Assembly: GCF_030547075.1 (NCBI RefSeq)
Contig: NZ_JAUOQH010000023.1
Span: forward strand, 1 to 58,621
DNA length: 58,621 bases
Direction: 5' to 3'
Origin: Alteromonas sp. 1_MG-2023
GTDB lineage: Bacteria > Pseudomonadota > Gammaproteobacteria > Enterobacterales > Alteromonadaceae
A program made the position numbers and the translations under genes. The notes under the pieces were generated by a model, which made no database searches, had not been told where the DNA came from, and saw only the letters and a list, made by a program, of their open reading frames with translations. Position 1 is the stretch's first letter. Each line of letters starts with the position of its first letter. Shown in pieces: positions 33,223 to 42,096 of this stretch.

Positions 33223-35207
33223 ACAGACGCTCCTTTCGCATTGGCAGCTAAATGCGCTTGTTCAATTTTTTCTATCTCATCTACCTGAACGTAGTAATCA
33301 ACATCAGAGGTGTAACAACGCTTAATAAATACACCTATTCCAGCAATAAGCGCTGCAGCGGCTAACCACCAAATATGCCAAATAAGCGCAAAGCCCATCA
33401 CGGTGAAGCTCATGCTCATGAATACGCCAGCAGAGGTATTCTTCGGCATGTGAATAGGCGCGTATTTCTCAGGTTTATGATAAGAGTCGCCCCGTTCTTT
33501 TGCGTCTGTCCACGCATCAATATCTTGGATGTGAGGAATGTGCGCAAAATTATAAAATTGAGGCGGAGACGCAGTAGACCATTCCAGTGTGTGTCCATTC
33601 CATGGATCGCCGGTGGTGTCATCAAGTTTGTCTTTATTTTTAAAGCTTATGAACAACTGTAATAGCTGGAAGAAAATACCAAGGGCAATAACAAACGCAC
33701 CAACTGCAGCAATGTATAACCATAAGTTCCAGTCAGGGTTGTTGGTGTGGTTAAGTCTGCGGGTCATGCCCAAGAAACCCAACACATACAATGGTAAGAA
33801 TGCCATCATGAAACCAATTTGCCAGCACCAGAAAGCGGCCTTACCGGTTCTTTCATCAAGCTTGAAGCCCATGGCCTTCGGGAACCAAAATGCAAAACCT
33901 GCCAAGTAACCAAATACCGCACCACCAATAATGGTGTTATGGAAATGAGCAATCAAAAACAGACTGTTATGAAGTACATAATCGGCGCCAGGTATAGCTA
34001 ATAGCACACCGGTCATTCCACCAATGGTAAAGGTCACCATAAAGCCTAATGCCCATAGAACAGGTACACTAAGCACAAGACGGCCGCGGTACATGGTGAA
34101 TAACCAGTTAAATAGTTTCACCCCTGTCGGTACGGCGATAACCATGGTCATAATACCGAAGAAGGCATTTACATTGGCACTTGAACCCATGGTGAAGAAG
34201 TGATGCAGCCATACCACAAAGCCTAAAATAGCAATTGCACCCGATGCATATACCATTGAGGTGTAACCAAATAAGCGTTTTGCCGTAAAGGTTGATATAA
34301 CCTCTGAGAAAATACCAAAAGCAGGTAGCACCAAAATGTAAACTTCAGGGTGGCCCCATGCCCAGAATAAATTAATGTACATCATAGAGTTACCACCCGC
34401 TTCGTTAGTGAAGAAGTGGAAGTCTAGATAGCGGTCTAGTGTTAGCATAGCTAGCACTGCCGTAAGAATAGGGAACGACGCAGCAATAAGGATATTTGCC
34501 CATGTGCATGTCCACGTGAAGATTGGCATTTGCATCAATTTCATGCCCGGTGCACGCATCTTAAATACAGTCACTAAGAAGTTAACCGCAGTAAGTAGCG
34601 TGCCGAGCCCTGATATCTGCAAGGCCCATATGTAGTAGTCGACGCCAACCCCCGGGCTTAATTCAAGCCCCGCTATTGGCGGATAAGCTACCCAACCTGT
34701 TTTTGCAAATTCACCTATACCTAATGAAATATTAATGAGGATGGCGCCGCCAGCGGTAAGCCAAAAACTTAAATTATTCAAAAACGGGTAGGCAACATCA
34801 CGAGCACCAATTTGCAGCGGCAGCACAATGTTCATTAAACCAATCATAAATGGCATGGCCATAAAGATGATCATAATAACGCCGTGGGCGGTGAAAATTT
34901 GGTCGTAGTGTTCCGGTGGCAAATAGCCAGGCGCACCATTAGTCGCTACCGCAAGTTGGGTACGCATCATAATGGCGTCGGCAAAACCACGCAGTAACAT
35001 CACCATAGCCAGCACGATGTACATAATACCTAGGTGTTTATGGTCAACAGACGTGATCCAATCGCTCCACAGTGTGCCCCACTGCTTATATTTTGTAATG
35101 AGTAGCGCAACAGCAATACCCACTACAGCAATCACTGCCAACGTAACCATGATAATGGGTTCGTGGTAAGGCACTGACTCTATAGATAATTTACCTAAAA
35201 AAGACAT
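33219..35207 (-). CDS. cyoB: CyoB, cytochrome bo quinol oxidase subunit I
   Basis: A 662-residue heme-copper oxidase subunit I (E. coli 663), catalysing ubiquinol oxidation with oxygen reduction and proton pumping. All metal ligands are visible: [15 protein letters not shown] (low-spin heme), [14 protein letters not shown] (CuB His with the cross-linked Tyr), WLHHFFTMG (CuB), and [13 protein letters not shown] (high-spin and low-spin heme). Fourteen or fifteen membrane helices are present. It lies 2 bases after cyoA and overlaps cyoC by 4 bases. Confidence 0.97.
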   Translation of the reverse strand: MSFLGKLSIESVPYHEPIIMVTLAVIAVVGIAVALLITKYKQWGTLWSDWITSVDHKHLGIMYIVLAMVMLLRGFADAIMMRTQLAVATNGAPGYLPPEHYDQIFTAHGVIMIIFMAMPFMIGLMNIVLPLQIGARDVAYPFLNNLSFWLTAGGAILINISLGIGEFAKTGWVAYPPIAGLELSPGVGVDYYIWALQISGLGTLLTAVNFLVTVFKMRAPGMKLMQMPIFTWTCTWANILIAASFPILTAVLAMLTLDRYLDFHFFTNEAGGNSMMYINLFWAWGHPEVYILVLPAFGIFSEVISTFTAKRLFGYTSMVYASGAIAILGFVVWLHHFFTMGSSANVNAFFGIMTMVIAVPTGVKLFNWLFTMYRGRLVLSVPVLWALGFMVTFTIGGMTGVLLAIPGADYVLHNSLFLIAHFHNTIIGGAVFGYLAGFAFWFPKAMGFKLDERTGKAAFWCWQIGFMMAFLPLYVLGFLGMTRRLNHTNNPDWNLWLYIAAVGAFVIALGIFFQLLQLFISFKNKDKLDDTTGDPWNGHTLEWSTASPPQFYNFAHIPHIQDIDAWTDAKERGDSYHKPEKYAPIHMPKNTSAGVFMSMSFTVMGFALIWHIWWLAAAALIAGIGVFIKRCYTSDVDYYVQVDEIEKIEQAHLAANAKGASV

Positions 35208-35209
35208 AA

Positions 35210-36157
35210 TTATTCGTTAACCTCTTCATGATGACCCTTGTGCATAGCAGGCATCGCTTTTTTCATACCTGTAGCAGCGTTATTAGGCTTGCTGTAAAAA
35301 TCCATCGAGCCGTGGTCTTTCATATATTTCATTAGTATTTCGTGGAATAACCCATCACTTACATCGCCGTAGTAGGTCACAGGGTGATTTTCGGTGGGCT
35401 CTGCGAGTTCTTTGTAAGAGTCAGAAGTTAATACCGTATCTTCTTGCTTAACCTTTTCTACCCAAGCGTCGAAATCAGCTTCTGTAGGGGTGGCAATTGC
35501 ATCGAATTTCATGCCCGAGAAACCAGCGCCACTGTAGTTGGACGAAATGCCTTTGAACGTACCTGGCTCATTTGCAATGAGGTGTAGCTTGGTTTCCATT
35601 CCGGCCATTGAGTAGATTTGACTGCCCAATTGAGGAATGAAAAACGAGTTCATGGCGTTTTCAGAGGTAATTTTGAACGCGATAGGTTTGTTAGCAGGAA
35701 AAACTAATTCGTTAACCGTAGCAATGCCTTGCTCTGGATAGATGAATAGCCACTTCCAGTCTAACGACACCACTTCTACAGTAAGGTGTTCACCTTGACC
35801 TTCAAGCGGCGCATAGGGGTCTAGCGCTATGGTTGAACGCCAAGTTATAACGCCTAGCGCAACAATAATGAGTACGGGAACTGACCATACCAAGGCTTCG
35901 ATTTTGGTCGAGTGGGCCCATTTTGGGGTATAAATTTCAAAGTCGCGGCTGGCGCGATATTTCCAGGCAAAATAGAGTGTTAGCACAATGACTGGGATCA
36001 CAACAATGAGCATAAGTATGGTGCAAAGAATGATTAGATTCTTTTCATCCACACCTACTTGCCCTTTTGGATCGAGTACGCCGCCACTGCAACCGGCCAG
36101 CATCAGCGCGATTGTGGTAAAAGTTAATTTCAAGAGGTTACGAATAGACAAAAACAT
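35210..36157 (-). CDS. cyoA: CyoA, cytochrome bo quinol oxidase subunit II (lipoprotein)
   Basis: A 315-residue subunit II, the same length as E. coli CyoA when the ATG at 36157 is used, which has TAGGAAAA just before it; the longer frame from 36205 is unlikely. A signal peptide ends with lipobox LMLAGCSGG. Two membrane helices precede a cupredoxin domain (about 125-230). The cupredoxin lacks the Cys/His CuA ligands seen in cytochrome c oxidases ([18 protein letters not shown]), so the electron donor is quinol. First gene of the cyo operon. Confidence 0.96.
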   Translation of the reverse strand: MFLSIRNLLKLTFTTIALMLAGCSGGVLDPKGQVGVDEKNLIILCTILMLIVVIPVIVLTLYFAWKYRASRDFEIYTPKWAHSTKIEALVWSVPVLIIVALGVITWRSTIALDPYAPLEGQGEHLTVEVVSLDWKWLFIYPEQGIATVNELVFPANKPIAFKITSENAMNSFFIPQLGSQIYSMAGMETKLHLIANEPGTFKGISSNYSGAGFSGMKFDAIATPTEADFDAWVEKVKQEDTVLTSDSYKELAEPTENHPVTYYGDVSDGLFHEILMKYMKDHGSMDFYSKPNNAATGMKKAMPAMHKGHHEEVNE

Positions 36158-36379
36158 TTTTCCTATAACCCGTAAGTTCAAGGGAATGCGGCAATTAGTC
36201 AGCAAAAATAGACAGTGCAGACGAGCAGCAAAGATAAGTATTAAAGACGAGCAGCAAATAGATCATCGATATACATATCGAAGACAATAGAGAGCCGCGG
36301 TGCTTAATCCGTAAAGATAAGCACGCCATTTAGCGTTTTCGGGTAACGATTAGTGTGTATACATCGATATCAAAAACGG

Positions 36380-36799
36380 TTAGCTGAGAGTAGGAGGTGC
36401 TCGGCTACCAACTTTTTGAATAAAGGGGTGAGGATATTCGTGAAAAACGAAAGGAACTGGTTGGTCATTGCCAATAAATTGGGCTCTAGCGATGGCACAA
36501 GCATGAACTTGAAGGCCAATCAGCACCAATATAATGGTAGGAAGAGAAAACAGGGAAAGCGCTTGGTTAAAAGCGGCAATGAAAAAAGGCTCAATAACAA
36601 TATTGTCGTGAAGTGCGCTAACAAACTCGCCAGAGTCGGCCATTGTACCGCTGGCTATCAATGCAACGTTAAGCAGTAAGGCCGCGTTTGCAATCCATAG
36701 GAACACCCCTACACCAGTGGTGTAGCGTTGAAGCTTCTGCACAAATGCTGCGAAAGCAAGCTGCAGAAAAACATCAATTGAAGGGCGTGGATTAGCCAT
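36380..36799 (-). CDS. Hypothetical small membrane protein upstream of the cyo operon
   Basis: A 139-residue protein I do not recognise. Two or three hydrophobic segments: about 28-50 (TTGVGVFLWIANAALLLNVA) and 73-105 (PFFIAAFNQALSLFSLPTII then LVLIGLQVHA), with a C-terminal FHEYPHPF segment. It lies 222 bases upstream of cyoA on the same strand. It could be a separate unit or be linked with quinol oxidase expression; the sequence alone does not tell. Confidence 0.65.
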   Translation of the reverse strand: MANPRPSIDVFLQLAFAAFVQKLQRYTTGVGVFLWIANAALLLNVALIASGTMADSGEFVSALHDNIVIEPFFIAAFNQALSLFSLPTIILVLIGLQVHACAIARAQFIGNDQPVPFVFHEYPHPFIQKVGSRAPPTLS

Positions 36800-37507
36800 G
36801 CTTAAGTAAAAAACCTCGAAAATTGTTGGGGCAATAAAATGAACTTGAGTCGCTATTTCAGCGAGGGAGAGTAATGATTAATTCTATTCATCACAAGGGG
36901 GCGCATGCCCACTTTAATAAAAGTCACCTCAATAAAAAACTTTCGATTTTCACTCACGTTAACAAATAATTAATTTCTAATAGGGTTGGGAGTATAGATG
37001 CTGTGGGTAGTTAACAGCCTGATAAATCGAGCATGTGTATTCGGCTTATGTATTTAACTCACAGCTGAGATGTGAATTTGTTAATTTAATGTTTTGTTTT
37101 TCCGCGTGATTGAGCATACACAAAGTAAGTTTAGATAACAGTTAAGTAAGCCGATTTTTGCGATGAGTAGAAGAACTCCATTTTGGCTTACAACCTAAAT
37201 ATATTTTGATTATCAGTCATATTCCATTTAGAAGTCATATTTTGGAATAATGAAAAACACGTTGGTTTATTAGCTTCACTAAAAAGCAGGAATCTATTCT
37301 CTTCACATTATTGATTTCATGAAGTATCTGAAATTAGCCAAATAAAGTATCTACCCTTACATCCGCAGACTACTCTACTTACCGATTATATAACTTATTT
37401 AGCTCCGCTTCTTTGTTGACCTTACTTTGATCTGGTCGTAGTGGTGGCGGCAAGCAGAGGTTGCAGCAATCATATTTGCTGCGCTAATAAAAGCAACAGG
37501 AGAGCAG
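36800..37507. other. 708-base intergenic region upstream of the SDR gene
   Basis: No supported gene. It is AT-rich from about 36900 to 37400. Near the SDR start a 7-bp inverted repeat GCAGCAA / TTGCTGC with a 6-base loop (37463-37482) lies in the leader, 26 bases before the ATG. This could be an operator or a translation-affecting hairpin. The rest shows no clear signal by eye. Confidence 0.4.
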
Positions 37508-38401
37508 ATGTCTCAGTCTAATGAATTTTCAGGTAAAACCGCGGTTATTTCTGGCGCAGCGGGTGGAATTGGCTTGGCCCTAAGTGAAGCATTAGCGGCG
37601 CAGGGAATGAATATTGTGATGGCCGATATAGATGCCGCAGCCCTTGCACAATCTAGCGAAGATTTGCGCGCTAAGGGTTATAAGCTAATAACCTGCTCAC
37701 TTGATGTAACCGACTATGCCCAGTGGGAAGAGGTTGTCGCGAAAGCCAAAGAAGCGTTTGGCAAAATCCATATGGTCATCAACAACGCTGGTGTTGGTGG
37801 TTCGCCTGGAAAAATAGAAGACTCAGAAGCTGAAACCTGGCGCTGGGTGATGGACGTAAATGTGATGGGCGTTTTGTATGGGGCTCAAGCTTGCGTGCCT
37901 GCTATAAAAGAGCACGGTGAAGGGGGCTGGGTATTAAACGTAGCGTCGATGGCCGGCATGATGGGTATGCCATACGCTGGCGCATACTGCGCCTCTAAGG
38001 CGGCGGTTGTGTCTATGACTGAAGGTTGGGTGCCAGAGCTCGAGCCATTTAATATTCACACATCGGTATTATGCCCTGCATTCGTAAAAACCCGTATTCA
38101 TGAGTCTTATCGTAATAGACAAGAAAAGTATGCGGTAGCCACTGCAAAGCGTATCGATAAAGAAAAGCTTAAAGCAGGGGCGAAAGCTGCCACTATGGCC
38201 GTGGAGTCGGGAATTCCTGTATCTATGCTGGCTGAACGTGTGTTGGAAGCATTGCGTTCAAAACAAACCTACATTTATACCCATCCTAATTACCGCAGGG
38301 TAACTCGCGGGCGCGCTAAGGCCATCGATAACGGGTTTGTCGATGCAGAGAACAGCTCGATAGTGGGTCATTTGATTAATGATGACATCGTCACTTTTTA
38401 G
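37508..38401 (+). CDS. SDR family oxidoreductase (297 aa)
   Basis: A 297-residue short-chain dehydrogenase. Cofactor motif SGAAGGIGLALSEAL (residues 14-28), an aspartate after the second strand (MADIDAA) favouring NAD(H), NNAGVGG, the catalytic Ser in NVASMAGMMG, and YCASK. The C-terminal 60 residues extend beyond the classical length and include RRVTRGRAKAID. The long C-terminal part resembles SDRs acting on lipid or steroid-like substrates, but I cannot assign one. AGGAGAG lies 5 bases upstream of the ATG. Confidence 0.92.
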   Translation: MSQSNEFSGKTAVISGAAGGIGLALSEALAAQGMNIVMADIDAAALAQSSEDLRAKGYKLITCSLDVTDYAQWEEVVAKAKEAFGKIHMVINNAGVGGSPGKIEDSEAETWRWVMDVNVMGVLYGAQACVPAIKEHGEGGWVLNVASMAGMMGMPYAGAYCASKAAVVSMTEGWVPELEPFNIHTSVLCPAFVKTRIHESYRNRQEKYAVATAKRIDKEKLKAGAKAATMAVESGIPVSMLAERVLEALRSKQTYIYTHPNYRRVTRGRAKAIDNGFVDAENSSIVGHLINDDIVTF

Positions 38402-38744
38402 TTAGATGCTGGTGCGTATTGAAAGCTGCTTATTGGAGTAGCTTATTGAGTGAGGCGTATTTTTATTAAGCGCCTTACTTTGTCACTATCTTCTGGCGCT
38501 ATTAAAAAAGCGTAATTAATACCGCTGAAACCAAACATGCCAACCATTATTTAGGGAGGGAGTATAAAAATCTCTCCTTAAAATGCCCGTCCACTCACGA
38601 CCATTTTTTAACCTCTATATTCGGTAGTTGGTCGTGTGTTTATTGAAACTTTATAGGTTTGTTAGTAACTCTATATAGTGTAAATACCTATAGTTCCAAA
38701 TTCAGAATTCTAAATTCAAAATAAACACTCTGTGGATAATAATA
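38402..38744. other. Intergenic region before the Asp-box protein gene
   Basis: 343 bases without a gene. It contains an 8-bp inverted repeat CACGACCA / TGGTCGTG at 38596-38646 with a 35-base loop. Neither a clear terminator T-run nor a riboswitch-like fold is evident. Confidence 0.4.
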
Positions 38745-41700
38745 ATGAAGAAGCTTTTTAAAGCTGCAGTAGCTGTATCTCTTGCACTCTCATGCTCGAC
38801 TGTTTTTGCAGAAAAATCTAACGACAACAAATCTATTTTTAGCAGTTCAACTTTCAAAGCTATGGAGCTTAGAAATATTGGGCCCGCTTATATGTCTGGC
38901 CGAATAGCTGATATTGCTATCGATCAAAATAACCCTTCAACATGGTATACCGCTGTAGGTTCCGGTGGCGTATGGAAAACCACAAACGCAGGTAACACCT
39001 GGACGCCTATTTTCGACAAACAAGCGGTTTACTCTATTGGCGATGTGACCATTGCGCCTAGTAACTCAAATATTATTTGGGTAGGTACTGGTGAAAATAA
39101 CGGCGGGCGCCATATCAGTTTTGGTGACGGTGTTTACAAGTCTGTCGATGGCGGGCAAACATGGAATAATGTGGGTTTAGAGAAATCTGAACATATCTCT
39201 GACATTATTATTCACCCAACAAACCCAGACATCGTGTGGGTTTCAGCCCAAGGGCCATTGTGGTCTGGCGGCGGTGAACGTGGCTTGTACAAAACCACCG
39301 ATGGTGGTGATACTTGGAAGCAAGTACTAACGCCAGCCGACAAATGGACTGGCGTAACCTCCTTACTTATCGACCCGCGCAACCCTGATAAACTTTATGC
39401 AGCAACATGGGCTCGCCAGCGTTCTATTGCGGTATATGTAGGCACTAACGAAGGTGCGGGCATTCATACCTCTGATGATGGCGGTGAAACCTGGACCGAA
39501 CTTAAAACCGGTTTGCCAGAAGGCAACATGGGTAAAATAGGTATGGCGATATCGCCTATGAACCCTGATGTACTTTACGCCACTATCGAAACTGATAATC
39601 GCAAAGGTGGCTTCTATCGCTCAGCTGATCAAGGCGCAAGTTGGACCAAAGTGTCTGATGAGATAGGTGCTGGAACAGGCCCTCATTATTACCAAGAAAT
39701 TTTTGCTGACCAACACCAGTTCGACCGTGTTTATATTGCCAGTAACTACAGTAAAGTGTCTGACGATGGCGGCAAAACGTGGACGCCAATCAATACCAAA
39801 CGCAAGCACGTAGATGATCATGCTATGGCATTTCATCCTACCGATCCTGATTTCGTGTTAATGGGATCAGACGGCGGCATTTATATGTCTCATGACAGAA
39901 TGGCGAATTGGCGCTTTATGGCGAACTTGCCGTTAACCCAGTTTTATAAAGTAGCGCCGGATGATTCAAAACCCTTCTACATGATTTATGCGGGGGCGCA
40001 AGATAACTCTACCCAAGGTGGGCCATCGCGCACAATGCGCGAGGAAGGTATTAAGAACAAAGATTGGTTCTTAACCCTTGGCGGTGACGGGCACCAGCCA
40101 GCAGTTGAGCCAGGCAACCCAGACATTATGTATTCACAGTGGCAACAGGGTAACCTTACCCGTGTAGATATGACGACTAAAGAAGGTGTTTACGTTAAGC
40201 CGCAACCGCTTCCGGGCGATCCAGCAGAGCGCTATAATTGGGACGCACCTATTAATGTGTCTAGCCATGATCCTGCTCGCATTTATTTTGCTTCACAGCG
40301 CGTATGGCGCTCAGACAACCGCGGCGATAGCTGGACCGCCGTTTCTGGCGACCTAACCCAAGACGGAAACCGTATGCATATGCCTATGATGGGCAGAACG
40401 TGGTCGGTAGAAGCGGGTTGGGATTTGTACGCCATGACAGAATTCCACACCATTGCTAACTTCTCTGAAAGCCCTGTGGACGAAAATATTCTATGGGCGG
40501 GCACCGACGATGGCATTATTCAAGTCACTACCAACGGCGGTGAGTCGTGGAAGAAAATTGAATTAGACGATATTAAAGGTATTCCAGCCACCGCTTATGT
40601 AAATGATATTCGCGCTGATTTATACGACCCGAATACCGTTTATGTTGCCTTAGATAACCATAAATATGGCGATTACAAACCCTACTTAATCAAGTCGACT
40701 AACCTAGGCAAAAAGTGGACATCACTTGCCGATGATTTACCTGCAAAGCATCTTGTTTGGCGTATTGTTCAAGACCATGTGAACAAAGATTTGATGTTCA
40801 TTGGTACTGAGTTTGGTGTTTTCTTTACGGTGAATGGTGGTAAAGAGTGGGTTGAACTTGATGGTGGTATGCCAACCATTTCTACTCGCGATGTGAAAAT
40901 TCAGCGCAGAGAAAATGACTTAGTGGCCGGTACATTTGGCCGTGGTATCTACATTTTAGATGATTACGCACCGCTTCGTGCATTAACTGAAAAGTCGATG
41001 CAGCAAGATGCACTGTTGTTCGCGCCTAGCCGCCCCGTGAAATGGTTTAAGCTAGACACTAGACATTCTGACTCAGACGGCGACGACCGCTTTGTGGCAG
41101 AGAACCCAGCACATGGTGCTACGTTAACCTATTTCCTAAAAGACACTTTGTTAACCGCGAAGGGTAAGCGTCAAGAAGCTGAGAAAAAGCTACTTGAAGA
41201 TGACAAGTATCCGAAGTATCCAAGCTGGGAAGCGATTGAAGCTGAACTTCAAGAGCCAGAACCTGCAGTTTATGTTGAAATTCGTGACAGTGCGGGCGAC
41301 GTAATAAATCGCGTAGCGGGTAGTACTAAGAAAGGGCTTCACCGCATCACGTGGGATATGAAGTATTCAAATACCACACCGCTTACTAAGAAAGACAGTA
41401 AAAATAATGGCTTAATGGCATTGCCAGGCACCTATAGCGCTACGTTATTTAAGCGTGAGGGGGCAAGTGTTACTCAATTAGCTGAACCTGTTCAGTTTAC
41501 GCTGGAGTCTATTTATGAAGGTGCACTGAAAGGGGCATCTGCAGAGGACATTACAGCCTATGGGAACGCCGTTACTAAAGCGCAAAAACGAGCAATGTCT
41601 TCTAGTACTGTGCTAGGCCAGGTGAAAGAAACGATGGCATTATTGCGTGTTGCTATTGACCGTACCCCTAGTGATGTAAGCCAGTTAGAAGCTAAATTTG

Positions 41701-42002
41701 CGAGTATTCAAAGTGAATTAAACGACATTAATAAAGCGTTTAGTGGCTTAGAATCACGTGATCGTAAAGGCATTAAACCGGCTAATATTATGAGCCGTTT
41801 ACGTTACGCTAGGTCGGCATTAAATTCATCTTATGGGCCTACTCAACAGCATAAAGACCAACTAGGTTATGCTGAAGGTGAATTAAACCAAGTGAGTGCA
41901 CGTATAAAAACACTGCATGAAACTACTGTGCCGGCGCTACAGCAAGCCGTGGTGAATGAAGGTGGTCCGTGGACCGCTGGCATTCCGGTAATTGCAAACT
42001 AA
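38745..42002 (+). CDS. Exported giant Asp-box/sortilin-like (BNR/VPS10) beta-propeller protein
   Basis: A 1085-residue secreted protein; signal peptide at residues 1-22 (cleavage after VFA). Many Asp-box motifs of type SxDGGxTW are seen: KTTNAGNTW, KSVDGGQTW, KTTDGGDTW, TSDDGGETW, RSADQGASW, SDDGGKTW, RSDNRGDSW, TTNGGESW, TVNGGKEW. They mark two stacked beta-propellers like those of the sortilin VPS10 domain, over residues about 30-750. The remainder (about 780-1085) is helical, likely an accessory domain. Often annotated glycosyl hydrolase but catalytic residues cannot be confirmed by eye. A terminator follows at 42024. Confidence 0.9.
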   Translation: MKKLFKAAVAVSLALSCSTVFAEKSNDNKSIFSSSTFKAMELRNIGPAYMSGRIADIAIDQNNPSTWYTAVGSGGVWKTTNAGNTWTPIFDKQAVYSIGDVTIAPSNSNIIWVGTGENNGGRHISFGDGVYKSVDGGQTWNNVGLEKSEHISDIIIHPTNPDIVWVSAQGPLWSGGGERGLYKTTDGGDTWKQVLTPADKWTGVTSLLIDPRNPDKLYAATWARQRSIAVYVGTNEGAGIHTSDDGGETWTELKTGLPEGNMGKIGMAISPMNPDVLYATIETDNRKGGFYRSADQGASWTKVSDEIGAGTGPHYYQEIFADQHQFDRVYIASNYSKVSDDGGKTWTPINTKRKHVDDHAMAFHPTDPDFVLMGSDGGIYMSHDRMANWRFMANLPLTQFYKVAPDDSKPFYMIYAGAQDNSTQGGPSRTMREEGIKNKDWFLTLGGDGHQPAVEPGNPDIMYSQWQQGNLTRVDMTTKEGVYVKPQPLPGDPAERYNWDAPINVSSHDPARIYFASQRVWRSDNRGDSWTAVSGDLTQDGNRMHMPMMGRTWSVEAGWDLYAMTEFHTIANFSESPVDENILWAGTDDGIIQVTTNGGESWKKIELDDIKGIPATAYVNDIRADLYDPNTVYVALDNHKYGDYKPYLIKSTNLGKKWTSLADDLPAKHLVWRIVQDHVNKDLMFIGTEFGVFFTVNGGKEWVELDGGMPTISTRDVKIQRRENDLVAGTFGRGIYILDDYAPLRALTEKSMQQDALLFAPSRPVKWFKLDTRHSDSDGDDRFVAENPAHGATLTYFLKDTLLTAKGKRQEAEKKLLEDDKYPKYPSWEAIEAELQEPEPAVYVEIRDSAGDVINRVAGSTKKGLHRITWDMKYSNTTPLTKKDSKNNGLMALPGTYSATLFKREGASVTQLAEPVQFTLESIYEGALKGASAEDITAYGNAVTKAQKRAMSSSTVLGQVKETMALLRVAIDRTPSDVSQLEAKFASIQSELNDINKAFSGLESRDRKGIKPANIMSRLRYARSALNSSYGPTQQHKDQLGYAEGELNQVSARIKTLHETTVPALQQAVVNEGGPWTAGIPVIAN

Positions 42003-42023
42003 CGTGCGTTAGTCAAAACAGAT

Positions 42024-42050
42024 GCGGCAGCGTTATGCTGCCGCGTTTTT
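42024..42050 (+). terminator. Rho-independent terminator after the Asp-box protein
   Basis: GC-rich stem GCGGCAGC / GCTGCCGC with a 5-base loop GTTAT followed by GTTTTT, 21 bases after the stop codon. Confidence 0.9.
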
Positions 42051-42096
42051 ATTCTTACCCTTCCTTTTATTAGTTTTATTACCGTAGCAAGACCCA

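Noticed and set aside
35210..36205. Longer cyoA start at 36205
   Set aside because: It would put 16 residues before the signal peptide; ATG 36157 has a ribosome site and gives the E. coli length.
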